A program made the translations under genes and the position numbers. From NCBI GenBank assembly GCA_013396525.1, contig VWYX01000881.1:124001-188000 (forward strand): a stretch of DNA of 64,000 nt, read 5' to 3'. The DNA comes from Chaetorhynchus papuensis. Taxonomy: Eukaryota; Chordata; Aves; Passeriformes; Rhipiduridae. Each line of letters starts with the position of its first letter. Position 1 is the first letter of the stretch. Positions 24,894 to 37,300 of this stretch are shown in pieces. The notes under the pieces were generated by a model. That model saw only the letters and a list, made by a program, of their open reading frames with translations. It had not been told where the DNA came from and ran no database searches.

Positions 24894-25011
24894 TATCTTT
24901 CTTATATGGTGGTGGCCAAAACTGTCCAAGCAAATGGAAACATATTCACATGACAAATAAAATGGGACCAAAAAAAGTCAAAGAATACGGCATTTCAGTT
25001 CAAACTAGATC

Positions 25012-25017
25012 TTTATT
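25012..25017 (-). terminator. TDRP: Candidate poly(A) signal of TDRP
   Basis: The + strand reads TTTATT, so the minus strand carries AATAAA. A second copy lies at 25193-25198. Both are about 2.8-3.0 kb from the stop codon. Which is used cannot be told from sequence. Confidence 0.4.
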
Positions 25018-27209
25018 CATATGGAAAATACTACTTTTCTTTTTTGCAAATGATGCTAATAAATAAAAATAATCAGAAAGAACTTTGCTCAGAGCTAAGT
25101 GACTATTAACAGCCACACAAAGCTTTTAATTCCCGTTAAAACCACGCCAACAATCATGCAGATTGGCTACGAGAAAGCAATATAAACTATATTTTATTTT
25201 GTGCAATCTTATCATACAATCTTAATGCTACCTTCTTCTAAAACATTTCACATAGATTGAAATGCAATTTCAAAAAAATATTAAGGGACGTATTCTACAC
25301 TTATTCCACATATGGAGCTGTGTATAGCTTAAGCTCATAATGTATAATGTAGTTAAGCATCTAACAAAGGTAAAAGATGAAAGGACCCCATTCTGAAAAT
25401 TCAGACACATTTATAAACATGAGAGAAGGAAAGCTCACACCGGTGAGTTCTCAACAGACAAATACATTATTAAAGCATAACAATAAATTATATTAAATTT
25501 AATAATGTTGATCCCTAAAATGGTTATTTCTGAGGAAATATCACTTAAAAAGCACATCAAAACTTTCATCACTAGGAGTGAAACCGGAATTTTACATATG
25601 TCAATTTCCCACTTTTGTTTTATAATAGGCTTCAGATTTGTGAGCATATTCTTTATCATACATCTAAAAACAAATTGAAAAAGGTTGCAGTTAAGCTGTG
25701 CATCAAACACATCATCAAGGTGAGAAACAGGCACTTGACAGTATAATGTGCAAGGCAAAACCTTTACTGGTCACAGTATAAATAGTTTCTTCAGGAGTGA
25801 AATTAAAAGTTCTCAGTCCATTTTTGAGAGCAAAATATTAAGGGCTACTAACAAATCTTCTTCTGTTCTTTCAGGTCAGCACCAACAACCAAACTAAACA
25901 CTAGCTCATGCCTTAGAGGGTATTCCATAAACTATAAAATGCAGCATACTTTACCCCAGAATACTAATTCTTTCCTATAATTAACCTCAGCATATGTACT
26001 TGCCCAAGGCAAAAACAGAGTTTACTCACAGACTAAACAATGCAATATAAATGCTGACTTTTTCTCCCCTATTAATAGTTTTTAATATCTAATGCCAATT
26101 TTACAAGTATATTCACCAGTTGCAAGGTCCTGTTTTGTAGCACAAAACATCGTTGTTCTATTATTTAAACTTAAGAACAACGTCTTTTAGCGTCCTATTA
26201 ATATTAGGAAAAAAAAACCCAACCAACTAAAACCACTTTGCTACAGTTTCCCTCCAGGCACATCTCAGCAGGAATATCCAAAAAATACCTATGCAGGAAC
26301 TGCAAGCCAGGAAACTATACATGAATTGGAGGAGAAAGGAGAAAGAGAGAGCTAAGGGAGGAGTATTGTGGCAGTAACAGAAACAAGCTTAGAAAAAAAT
26401 TGCATGCATCCCTTTTCATCAGCATAACCTTCTTGCAAAAATATGTTTACAAGACATCTGTTGTATAAAGGTCTACACTTTCTTGTGAAAATGCTGATTT
26501 TCTCTGACATGCTAGCTTCATCCTCCGACTGCACTGGCCATATTGCTAGACAGTCAAGTTTCAGTTCTGTTATACCAGTTTAACAATCAGGAGAGAAAAG
26601 GCCTACTGTTCATTTCTTATGAAACTTTTGGTTTGATTTTTATCCATGAATGTTAAAGAAGTCTTTGTGTGGGTCATAGAAACAAAACAGAAACTAACTT
26701 TGGATCTGACATCAGCTGCACCACTAGTGAGAGACAATATGCTAAAAAGAGGCACTTTTATTAGTCATATATACATTTCAAATCTCAAGTCTAACATTTC
26801 ACCTTCTTTTACCAAAAAATCAAAGTATCAGTAGCTAGTAAGACAGAACTTTTCAACAAAAATGCTTCAGAAGTTGTGTGCATGCACATACTTGCAATGG
26901 CTCAGTTACTCAGCTACCCTGAAAGTGCCAGAGTATAACTCAATCATTGCTTATGCAGTGGGAAGAAAGGACAAACACACTCAAAACAAGAAAAGTTGTT
27001 TGTAGAACAAGGATCAGCTATTGTAAAAAACATATGCCCTTCCATAAGAAGCAACTTATTCCTAAATCCAGATTCAACACCCCCCCAGAATATCAAGATC
27101 ATCTTACACTTCACTCAATGCTGTTTTCCAAATTTTCAATCATTTCTATTTTTTGGCATAAGCATGCATCTTAAACACTGAGAAACTTAGCTTTGTCAAA
27201 AAAAGTTCA

Positions 27210-27340
27210 ATATTAAAAAAAAAAAACCAACCAACAAAATCAAAATAAAACAAAAAGCAACAACCAAAAAAAATCACCGGGAAAAAAACAAAACAAAACA
27301 CAAAACCCCCCAAACGAACAGGGAAAAAAAAAAACCCAAA
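27210..27340. repeat. A/C-rich low-complexity tract
   Basis: A run of A12 is followed by irregular CCAA, CAAAA and AACAAAACA units and short C runs. It falls in the presumed TDRP 3' UTR, where the mRNA would be U/G-rich. Confidence 0.8.
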
Positions 27341-27993
27341 CCAGAAAAAGACCCCAACTCTGGAAGACCCATTTGACCAACTGTTGTTGACAACCCTGTA
27401 ATGGAAGGAATTACATTAGAATAGTATTTTCCCAAGTCACACACAGTACAGCACAATGTGACAGTAAGCATCTTGTGTGCACAAGCTGAAGCAAATGCTG
27501 AGGCTGAAGATTTGGAAAACAGTACTAAGTACAAGCATTCTCCCTGCAGCCAACAGATTGGTATTCTTAGTTAAAAAGGGACAGCATCAAAACTAAAATT
27601 CTGAATGGCCCTCAAATACCAGAAAAGAAACAGGACCTCAAGCTAGTGGAAGTTCCTACATAAGGCAGTCAAATTTACAACCAGTGTATACATTCACTAA
27701 GGAATTACTTTTTTTGTTTTTTGGTAAAACCAACAATCTAACATACTGCAGAGTCTGAATGTGAAATATAGGCACAAAATAGATTCTCTACTTTTTTTCA
27801 GTGTGGAAAAAATATCTATTAACAATGTAATAAGAAAATTTACTGTCAGGTGAGCAAAAATTCGTAACAATCTGAATAAAACAAAACACTGTATAAAGGT
27901 GCAATATTGAGCAGATTTGATTTTGGTTTAAACATATGAGTAAATCATGGAACCTTTCTCTTCTTACCTATTAAGTATTTCACATTACCAGTA

Positions 27994-28339
27994 TCATTCT
28001 AGTTCTTCCCAGTTGTCAGTCAGGTTACCTTTGCTTTGCCGTCGAATGCTAACCAGCCTTCCTGCTGATTTGATGCTCCACCTGGAACTGTTTCCTGAGC
28101 TGGCCAGGTTTGTGTATTTTGTGGAGCCTTTGGTTTCATCTTCCCAGCCTGCCCAGGCTGTATAGTCACTTAAAGGAGTTGCTGCATCACTGGCAGAGTC
28201 AGCAGTGGTAATCTGTGGTGGTTCCCATCCCTCAATCTCATCTGGTTTCCTAGATGGAACGTTCTGCTTTATCACCAAACTGTCCCAAAAACCTGGCTTC
28301 TTTTCAGACTTCATCTCTTCCTTTAATTTTAGGTTTGTT
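27994..28339 (-). CDS. TDRP: TDRP exon 3 (terminal coding exon)
   Basis: The acceptor is TTATTTTCTAG, and the first base completes the split Gly codon. The exon encodes TNLKLKEEMKSEKKPGFWDS and continues through KPDEIEGWEPP and STKYTNLASSGNSSRWSIKS to NLTDNWEELE, with TGA at 27994-27996 (+ TCA). Its C-terminus NWEELE differs from the human SPEEAE, a normal divergence. The stop is followed by a long AT-rich 3' UTR. Confidence 0.95.
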
Positions 28340-31300
28340 CTAGAAAATAACAATGATGTGGTGATTAATTTCTTGATTTAACAATGTATGTAGCAGTCAT
28401 TAATAAACATCCAATTAAATTATGTTTTACAGTAAGGAATGCTAATAATCATTGCCAGCCTGTGGCAGCACATCCATTATTGTCAGCTTCAGGAAAAACC
28501 TAAACCTAAACACAGCAGAATCTTTCAGTGATAAATCAGAAGAGGACTGAGTATAGTCACTTTTTATTACAAAAGAATTCACATACCACTATCCCCCACC
28601 CCGTTCCTGTGGGGTGAATTCCACAGAGCTGCCTTTTGAAACATACAAAGTATTTTAGGATGTATTAGAAAAATTTAGGACTTTAACCAAACCAACCAAC
28701 CAACCAAAAACTCATTTTAAAAAACCCCAGGAGTATGATAGTAGAAGGAATATGAAAACATTTTAACACCAGATTTAACATTCACTATGTTACTCAGTTT
28801 CATATACCTGTTACCACCTCGCCAGTAAAACCTTATACCCTAAAATAGTTGATGTACACAGTATTAGGACTTTAAAGATATCAGGCTTTTTATTAATATT
28901 TTCACAAAGATCCACACAATATTGTGATAACAGCTGTTTTGTATTTCTGGTAAGAACTCTCAAAATCCCCCTCCCAAACCCAAAAAATAACTGTAACTTC
29001 TCTCTCAGACATTTGAAAGGCTACTCATATTATTACTCTTCTTATCCCATTAAGAATCTTCAACCTGAATAATTTTGCAGTGTGAAATATTTAAATTACA
29101 GAATGTCAAATGTTTATGCATAACTTTATATGCAGGATTACATATATAATCAAATAATGGGCCACCAGGGGTGAAACACACAACCTTCAGGGTTCAATGA
29201 GATAAAAAGCAAATTGAAAACATTATCTGTAGCAGCATACAAATTCCTTAGCCACAACTAAACCCATCACTGAATCTTTTTCAAACATTTCTATTAAAAG
29301 AGCTTTGTTCCATTAATGAAAGCTTAGCTCTATCATATTTAAACAGAAGCAACTCAACCAATACCTTTAAAAAACACTTTTTCTTTACTGAATTTTTAAT
29401 TTATGATTCCTCAGAATTTTCATCTTGCTAAAACCAGCCATAAATTCCAAACACTTTTTTTGTATTTTGTGAACAGCACACATAAAGTTGCACTTGTCTT
29501 TAAAAGTAAAGTAAAAATTGTGACATATAATTAAAGAAAAATATCCCTAATTTAAAAAACAGGCAGTTCTCATAGTAATACCAAAACAGTTTCTACATTG
29601 GTGGTAACTCTCTTACCATCCTTCTGCTCTCTTCATTGTTTTCCTTGATTCTTACATTCAGCATCAATTGCAAAGCACTATTACAGAAGCCTAGCATCTT
29701 AGTAACACCCAAAATATTACACAGGGATTGTAGCTGGGAACTTTTGGGAAGTTTTATGGAAAAGGCTCAAGTGGCAACAAAATGTATGGATTTACATTCT
29801 AAATTGTTTATTTACATATCTACATGCATATATATACACTTGCATTGTGAAACACATTAATTTCAAAGTAAACTGGAGACAAAGGCTGCTGCAGCAAGTG
29901 TTACCAAAGCTGGCAGGAACCGATCTACTGATGTGTGGCACGCTGGGTTTGTAACCAAGGCAGGGAGGCACATGGGAGTAAAGCCCACGTGTACTTGTAA
30001 CAGAAAGACAGTCCTGGAAGAGTGTTCTGTCCAGGGAACTGCTCTCACCACATCGGCAGCACAACCGTGCCAAAAATCCACCTCAGCACCAACAGATCCT
30101 AGTACAGCTACTCCACTTAACCTTTCTAGGTGTAGTAAGGCTTCAAAAGAGAGAGTAAGGCATGTAAAAAAGGGAATTTGTAAACTCAACCATAATTAAT
30201 CCCTAAGAGGAAAGGGAGAGTGTGAGAATGACCCTTTTACTTACAAGCCTTTACTACCTGACAAACCTAAAGATGTTTAAAACATCATCTGTCCTTTCCT
30301 AATACAGCATGCCTTATTCATTGTAAGCTTAACGTGTACATAGCTTTGCCCACAAACCTTTCTCTGTCGATTTGGCTTCCAGCAGTTGAACACTACTGTT
30401 TCTCAGTGCCCAGCTCCATTACTTTGCACAGCTATTTTCTGTCCCAGTGAGTGTATTTTAATAGCAGATAGACCAAATGGTTTTACTCACCCTTTGGATT
30501 TTGGAGATTTGCATCCTGCTAGCAATTGCTGTTCATCATCTTTATTGAACATGGACGTCACTTCCTTCCAACCCCGGAAACTTGCACCTTGAACCTACAC
30601 AGAGAAGTAAATCCTCGTCAGTGGGAGTGGCAGACTCCCAGCACAGAGTGGGGCTGCCACTGCCAGCGCTGGGGCTGACAGGCAGCAATTCTGTATCTCC
30701 TGCGTGCGGCGCCGCTGGCAATGAAGTGACCCAACACAGCAGCAGAGGATGGCCGTGCTTGGGTCCTCTGTGCTGGTCCAGTTTCTGCAGCAAGAGCTCT
30801 TCCTTGCTGAGCAAACAATACAAATCCTTGGTGGTTTTGTGATGTCACTGAGCACAGCTGGGCTCCCTTTTACTGTATCACAGTAAGAAGGGAAAGCAGG
30901 CAGGTTTAAAGCAGTCTAAAGGGCTTTGAAATGAAGAAACAAACTGCCATTTCTAGAAAGAGTCTCAACAGACAGGACAGCCACGTGCATTATGAAACTC
31001 TTTAGATTTAACCTGCTTTACACATATTGTCCCTCTTTGTAACCCCAAAACTGCAACTTCCAGCCCTGCCAGCAAAAAGGGTAAGAGCACTGTCTCACCA
31101 GTGAAATATAAGATGTGGCACTGGTGCACTACAGTGTGTTCTCTAAATTTACTGTGACCATTAAGAATGCAGCATAAATTACTTGTTAAACTTTATTAAA
31201 GGTTTGATTCTCCCTCCCTCAAGGCAAAATAACTAGGTATAGGTTATTTTTACTTTGGTAGCATGCTTACAAAAATATACACGTGTGTGTTGAGCACAGA

Positions 31301-34300
31301 ATGTGAAAGTTGCTGCTCTTCTTCACAGGATCCAGTAAGAATGGCAGGAATAGGCTGTCAGTGTTACTTGACTATATTAAAAAAATACAATATATTATGA
31401 AGTATAATAATTAAAACAAAACCACAGCTGTCAAGACAAGCAGGAGCTCTTGGCAAGGGCATGTAGTAACAGGATGAGGAGGAATGGCCTTAAGCTTAAG
31501 GAGGGTAGGTTTAGATTAAACATTAGGAAGAAATTATTTACTGTGAGGATGGTGAGGCACTGGCACAGGTTGCCCAGAGAAGTTGTGGATACCCCATCCC
31601 TAGAAGTGTTCAAGGCCAGGTTGGATGGGACTTTGAGCAACCAGATCTAGTGGAAGGTGTCCCTGCCCATGGCAAGAGGGTTGGAACTAGATGATTTTTA
31701 AGGTCTCACACAACCCAAACCTATCATCTGTTATCTTACTAGAATTCTATTATTTTGGGCTGTCTTCTTTCAGTAATGATGTTTCATCAAGTCATTTCCA
31801 CCTAATAAATTTGCTGATTACAAAAAAATAGAACCACCTTGTTACCAGTTTGCAGATAGCAATTTAAGACATAGAACAGGCTTAATTAAAATTATATGTG
31901 CCTTTAAAGAACAACATTGGTTAAAGACTGCTTGGAGAGAAGCATTTATACTACACATTCAATGTAATACACCTTCTTTATTCTAGAGCATCATACATAC
32001 TTTGCCAATGCAATCCCAACCTTTGCTGCACTGTTTGGATACCCAAGCAATCCTCCAACCAAAAAAAAAAAAAAACCCAAAAAAACACCCACCTATATCT
32101 AGCCAGAAGCTTTCCATACTTTTTAACTTTAGATTTTTTTAAATTTAATTTCAGTAGTCCAATTCTGATTCACAGATACCTTTAAGACCAATTATGAGAA
32201 TATTTCTATTCATTGTCCAAAAGATGGCATGTGCAGGTGTTCGGATAAAACTTTACAAGCTCTGCACTCTTTCTACCTCTATGTAAATCACTATCTATGT
32301 ACACATTGTACCATTCCTTCCATATTTTCATATCCACGGCATTTGGTAGGTACATACAAGGCTAATAACCAGATGGTAACTGATTTATTCTTCTCTCACT
32401 AGTCCTTAGGAGAAATGTACACTAAATGTTTAAGATACATGTCCACCACTTACTTGGGGTTTCCAAAGGAAACAGTCAGGATAATCTGCAGAGCACTGAT
32501 GTCCAAGTAAACCGTATTTTGCCAATAGGTGATACAACTCATTGCACAAAGCCTACTACATATTAAACAGACTAGGCTGGGAGAAACCATGGAAGTGCAA
32601 GAGTAAAACCAGAACCTCTGCCTGCCATGCCTAAACCTCCTCTTCTACCCCTGCCCGTGCCGGCACCGATCTCCTGAAACATCTTGTCACTCCACCACCC
32701 AGGAGCAAACAGTTCACTCTTGATTGTCTTCTCAATGGTACATACTCCAGAATTTAAACCTCAGCAAAGGAGGAGGTCAAATACATACTTCACACTTCTT
32801 TTTTGTAACTACTGAACTGTTTTTAAGACAACAATCTTGGTTTTTGACTACTGCTGTCATGTGGCTGATGCATAATAAGGTAATTCCTCATTACAGCCTG
32901 CTGCATTTCCATGTTTCTTTTCAGAGTTCTTTAAACACTTTTAACCGACTGACAAGTGCAGCTGGAACAGTTACAACTGTATCAGCTGGTAGGTACAGCT
33001 CAGGAAGGTGATCTTGAATCACCATTCCCTGGAACCATCAGTTTGACATGCAGCAGCCATACAGCCAAAAAATGCTGGGAACCATTGCAAGAAGAATTAG
33101 ACGAATTCAGACAGGAGATCCATAAATTAATACCCCCCATTTAATACCCTCTAATACCTCAAAACAATGATTCTTGATGTTAGGGGAAAAGGCCCTAGAA
33201 AGCAGCCATGTTATGCTGTCCCTGAACACCATCTCCTGTTGCCACACTCACAGACAGATTGCCAGAATACATGGGCCAGTCTCTGAATCAGCTGGGAATC
33301 ACAAATTACAGAGCACCAAGACCCATATCCCAGCACAATTAGCTTCCTTGCAACGGATGCCAAAGGAAGGTCAGTAAGTAAAGATGACACTTCTGTAAGC
33401 TGACTCCTCACCACACTGGAGACTCGTTTTATGTAAAACTATTAAAGCTATGCAAAGTATGAAAACACAGTACTGATATGGTATTAAAGCATCAATCCAC
33501 TGGCACAAGCTCTGTATTTCATTTTTATGATGTAACTCTCTACACAAAAGCACTACTTACTCCTAACATTTCCTACAGGGTTTATAAGTGTAACTGACCT
33601 GATTATATTCTCAAACCTTTAAACTACTTTTCCCTGTGTCATTGGAAAAATAAATAATGCAACATCCAGAATTCATAGAATTGCACAGCCTTTGCAGCTG
33701 GGAAGGACCTCTGGAGACCATCTAGTCCAACCCTACTGCTCAAAGCAGGGTCACCCTCAGGAGATCACCAAGGATCATGGACAGCTAAGTTTTGAGTATC
33801 TCCACAGCTGGAGAATCCACAACCTATCTGGAAAACCTGTTCCAGGGCTTGACTGTCCTCATGGTGAAAACATTTGTTCTTATTTTTAAATTATATTTCT
33901 TCTATTTCAATTTGTGCCTATTGCCTCTTGCCCATTCACTGAGCACCCTGACAAGAGTCAGGCTCCATCTTCTTCACAATCTCTCTGCTGCTGGTGCACA
34001 TGCAGAAACCTTTCCTGTTGCTCACCACATTTCACTCTAGATGGGTTTAATCCTTCCTAACCCAGAGAGTGTATCTATACTGCATGCCCAGAGAGTATAT
34101 CTATACTCCCCTCAGGTCACTTGACCCTGCTTCCACCTCTAGTACACTTCCCTTTAATGCTTGAGGTTTTTCAGGAACATCACGTTCATGCCTCCTGCCA
34201 CCTTTGCTTCTTTCTGTGCCTGATGGGTTGGGCTTGAGCTTGGAGTAGGTGATCTTTGAAAATCAAAGTTGACTGACTGAACCAGGTGTACACTCAAAAC

Positions 34301-37300
34301 CACGTTAAAAAAAAAATTCAGTGAAATGCCATGGGACAGCTAAAAAAAAATGGAGACCACTATTACGGAAGAGAGTACTGAGTACAACAGTAACATCAGA
34401 TGTTAGAATTAGAGGACCAGGTTGGGTGCTGCGGTCTACTATTTTTCAAAAATGTCAATGAGAAACAAAGCAGAAACTTCTCGAGATGCCATTTCAGTAT
34501 TCTCTGAAGCAGAAATACAGACTGGTCTCCTAGTAGTTTGACTATGACAGCACAGAGTATGCCTATGAGAACAGCAATTAATAAATTTTCTCCTGTATCT
34601 TCCACTCTAGGCTGTGAAAACCTGTGCAGCAATGCCCTGTGCAATCACCTAAAAGAATCAGTAAAAAGTGAAATTAAAAATACATATTAATCCATCAACT
34701 GGCAAACTACTGAAAAGCCATCATGGTCTGTTCCAGCTGGTATCTTAAGAGCTCAAGCCCAGAGCACAGATTCTTTTCCTTTAGCTCCTCCTAGCTTATA
34801 AACTACATTTTTTCCACCATGAGAAAGCTGCCATTTAATTAGTGTATCTTCTGAAACTGGGAGTACAAGCAGTCCCTCCTAGAACATCATGCAAAGGATG
34901 TGGTCTGCATCCCTGGTCAAACTGTCTGCCGTTCCTCCTGCTCGCTTCTCTCCTCTCTTTGCCAACGCTTTGCTATCAGTGCCCATCTGTCAGACAGATC
35001 CCCAGAGAGAAGCCTCACAGATATGGTTACAGATACTGCTGCTGAAAAGGGCCAGCCCAGTCCACTCCTGCTCACTGATACTGCCTTCCTTAGGCTACGG
35101 TTTTGCACCTGTGTGATGCTGTGGAAAACTGGTTCAACTACTTACGCCAGCAGAAATCTAACTCCCTCATTTTTTGCATTCTTTCAGGCTAGTGCTAAGA
35201 ATCAATTCATTAAAGATAAAGCATGTGGAATTTAGGGGCAACAGCACCTTTTTTGTAGCAGCAACTGTTATAACAGCTGGAGCATCCTCTGAAAACTGCA
35301 GTCATCCAGCAACTTCCACAATCAGAGCTTTGCACACACAGTATGGCTCCCCCAAAACCCCTAAACTTCACTCTTATCTCAACCTTCATAGTAAGACTTC
35401 AGCTGTGTTACCTGTATTGATTCAAGTGAATCAACTGTGGATAAATTGTGTGTGTTGACTACAATTTTTCTTTCTTTAGATAAAACAGAGAACAAAAGTT
35501 AACTGATAGTTAACTTTATAAAATGCCCCAGAATGGGTCAGGACCTCTTAAGTTGGAAGTCTCCTACAAAATTGATTGGTATTATTACCAAAAATTACTT
35601 TAAGGACATCATTTTTTACCACATCAACAAACACTGATGCTTACAAGACTCCCATCTTCCCGTAATAGGTAAACAGGCAAAGACTAATAAATGAACAATC
35701 AAAGAGTCCACTGGGAAAAAGTAAAGCATCACTATGAAGACTTTTCAGTTAATTTTACTGTCAAAGGTAAACAGTTGATAATTAGAGCTCTGCTAGAGGG
35801 CAAGAAGGTTCATGAAAAATTAGGGTAAAAGGCAACAAACCAGGAATACTAACAGCTAAGTATAAACTAAAGAAGTAGTTCAGTCCTAAAATTTTAAAAG
35901 TATATCGCACCCAAAAATAGTATGCAGACGCAGATGAATATATACTAAAGAAGAATATGGTTTAAATTTAACAGAAAGCAGGTAAACTTGTGCATCAGAT
36001 GGACGTGGTTAATACAGATTAACACCTTATAATGGGAAAGAAAAAAACACAGAATTTAATCAAGTCAAAGAATAATAACAAGATTGGGGACATGGAGTCA
36101 GAGGTACAAGGCAAACAGTTTACAAAGCAAGAGATTCAAATGTGTTTGAAGTTTACTCTGACTGCATTAGGAGTGGGTACCAGTACTTTCAGTATATTCC
36201 TGTTAGACTCTTCTACTTCCCGACTGCTAGGCCAGCAGGGCTCTGGAGCACAGAAATCACTCTCTGCGGGCTACAACAAGCCACATGACAGAGTCTTAGC
36301 AAGCAAAATGAGCAATTACAGGGGATTCTTGCTGTACACCTCCAGTGAGAATCAGCACGTTCAGTACCATTGTGAAGTTAAGTAGATAATCCCTAAAAAG
36401 TCACCGCTCAGCATGTAAGAAATGAGATTTCCAGAAATTTATATTTGGGCCATGTTTTAGCAGACCTTCACAAGTGTTTTCACAGAAGATTGACAACTGG
36501 TGAATCAAATTCTCCAGCTTAGTAGAGGCACTCCACAAAACACTTGCAGAAAATTTTTATAAACAAAAAGAACAGATTTTCCTCTTGACCTTGACTGAGA
36601 AAAAACAATTGTTTGTTCCACGGTTTCACTCACTTATCCCCTAGAAAAGTGAAGCTAAAATAAGAAGCTAGAGATAGAATTTTCCATGTAAGTACCTTAC
36701 AGTTCAATAAAGTTACAACTAAGTGTTTAACAGTTAAAAAAACACCAATCAGCCTTAATTATTAAGAAGCATTCTCCCCACATTATAGGAAATCTCTTCA
36801 TAACATGCAAGAAGACAGATAACAGAAATTTAAAAACCAACTCCCCTCCAAATTTGTCTTACAGATATTAAAGCATTGGTGGTGGAGGGGATTTTCTCAA
36901 GTCAGCCAGCCTCTAGTGTGCAGACCAAGGGTTCTTGTTGTGTACCAACACCACTGAATCCTTCTCAGCAGGGCTGTTCTCAATCCATTCTCCACCCATC
37001 CTGTACCTGTGATTGGGACTGCCACGACCCAGCTGCAGGACCTTGCACTTGGCCTCACTGAACTTCATCAGGTTCACATGGGCCTACCTCTGTCCTGTCA
37101 AGGTCCCTCTGGGTGACATCCCTTCCCTCCAGCTTGCTGACTGCACCATCCACAAACTTGCAGAGGGTGCACTCAATCCCACTGTCCATGTACCAGCAAT
37201 GATGGTAAACAGGCCCAGTCCCAACCCCGACCCCTCAGGAATGTCACTCATCACTGGCCTCCACTTGGACATCAATCCACTGACCATAATTTGCTGCATG

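Larger units (their letters stand above)
25000..27993 (-). other. TDRP: TDRP 3' untranslated region (probable, about 3 kb)
   Basis: The stretch follows the TDRP stop and has no intron-like or coding signal. On the minus strand, AATAAA occurs at 25012-25017 and 25193-25198; either could end the mRNA. A low-complexity A/C-rich tract on + (27210-27340) would be U/G-rich in the transcript. The 3' end is inferred from these signals only. Confidence 0.5.

Noticed and set aside
24310..24971. ORFs of about 207-211 codons on both strands
   Set aside because: They consist almost entirely of unknown residues translated from the 552 N of the assembly gap.
36032..36385. 117-codon + ORF in TDRP intron 1
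   Set aside because: No family resemblance and no splice context; the composition is mixed and length alone is not enough.
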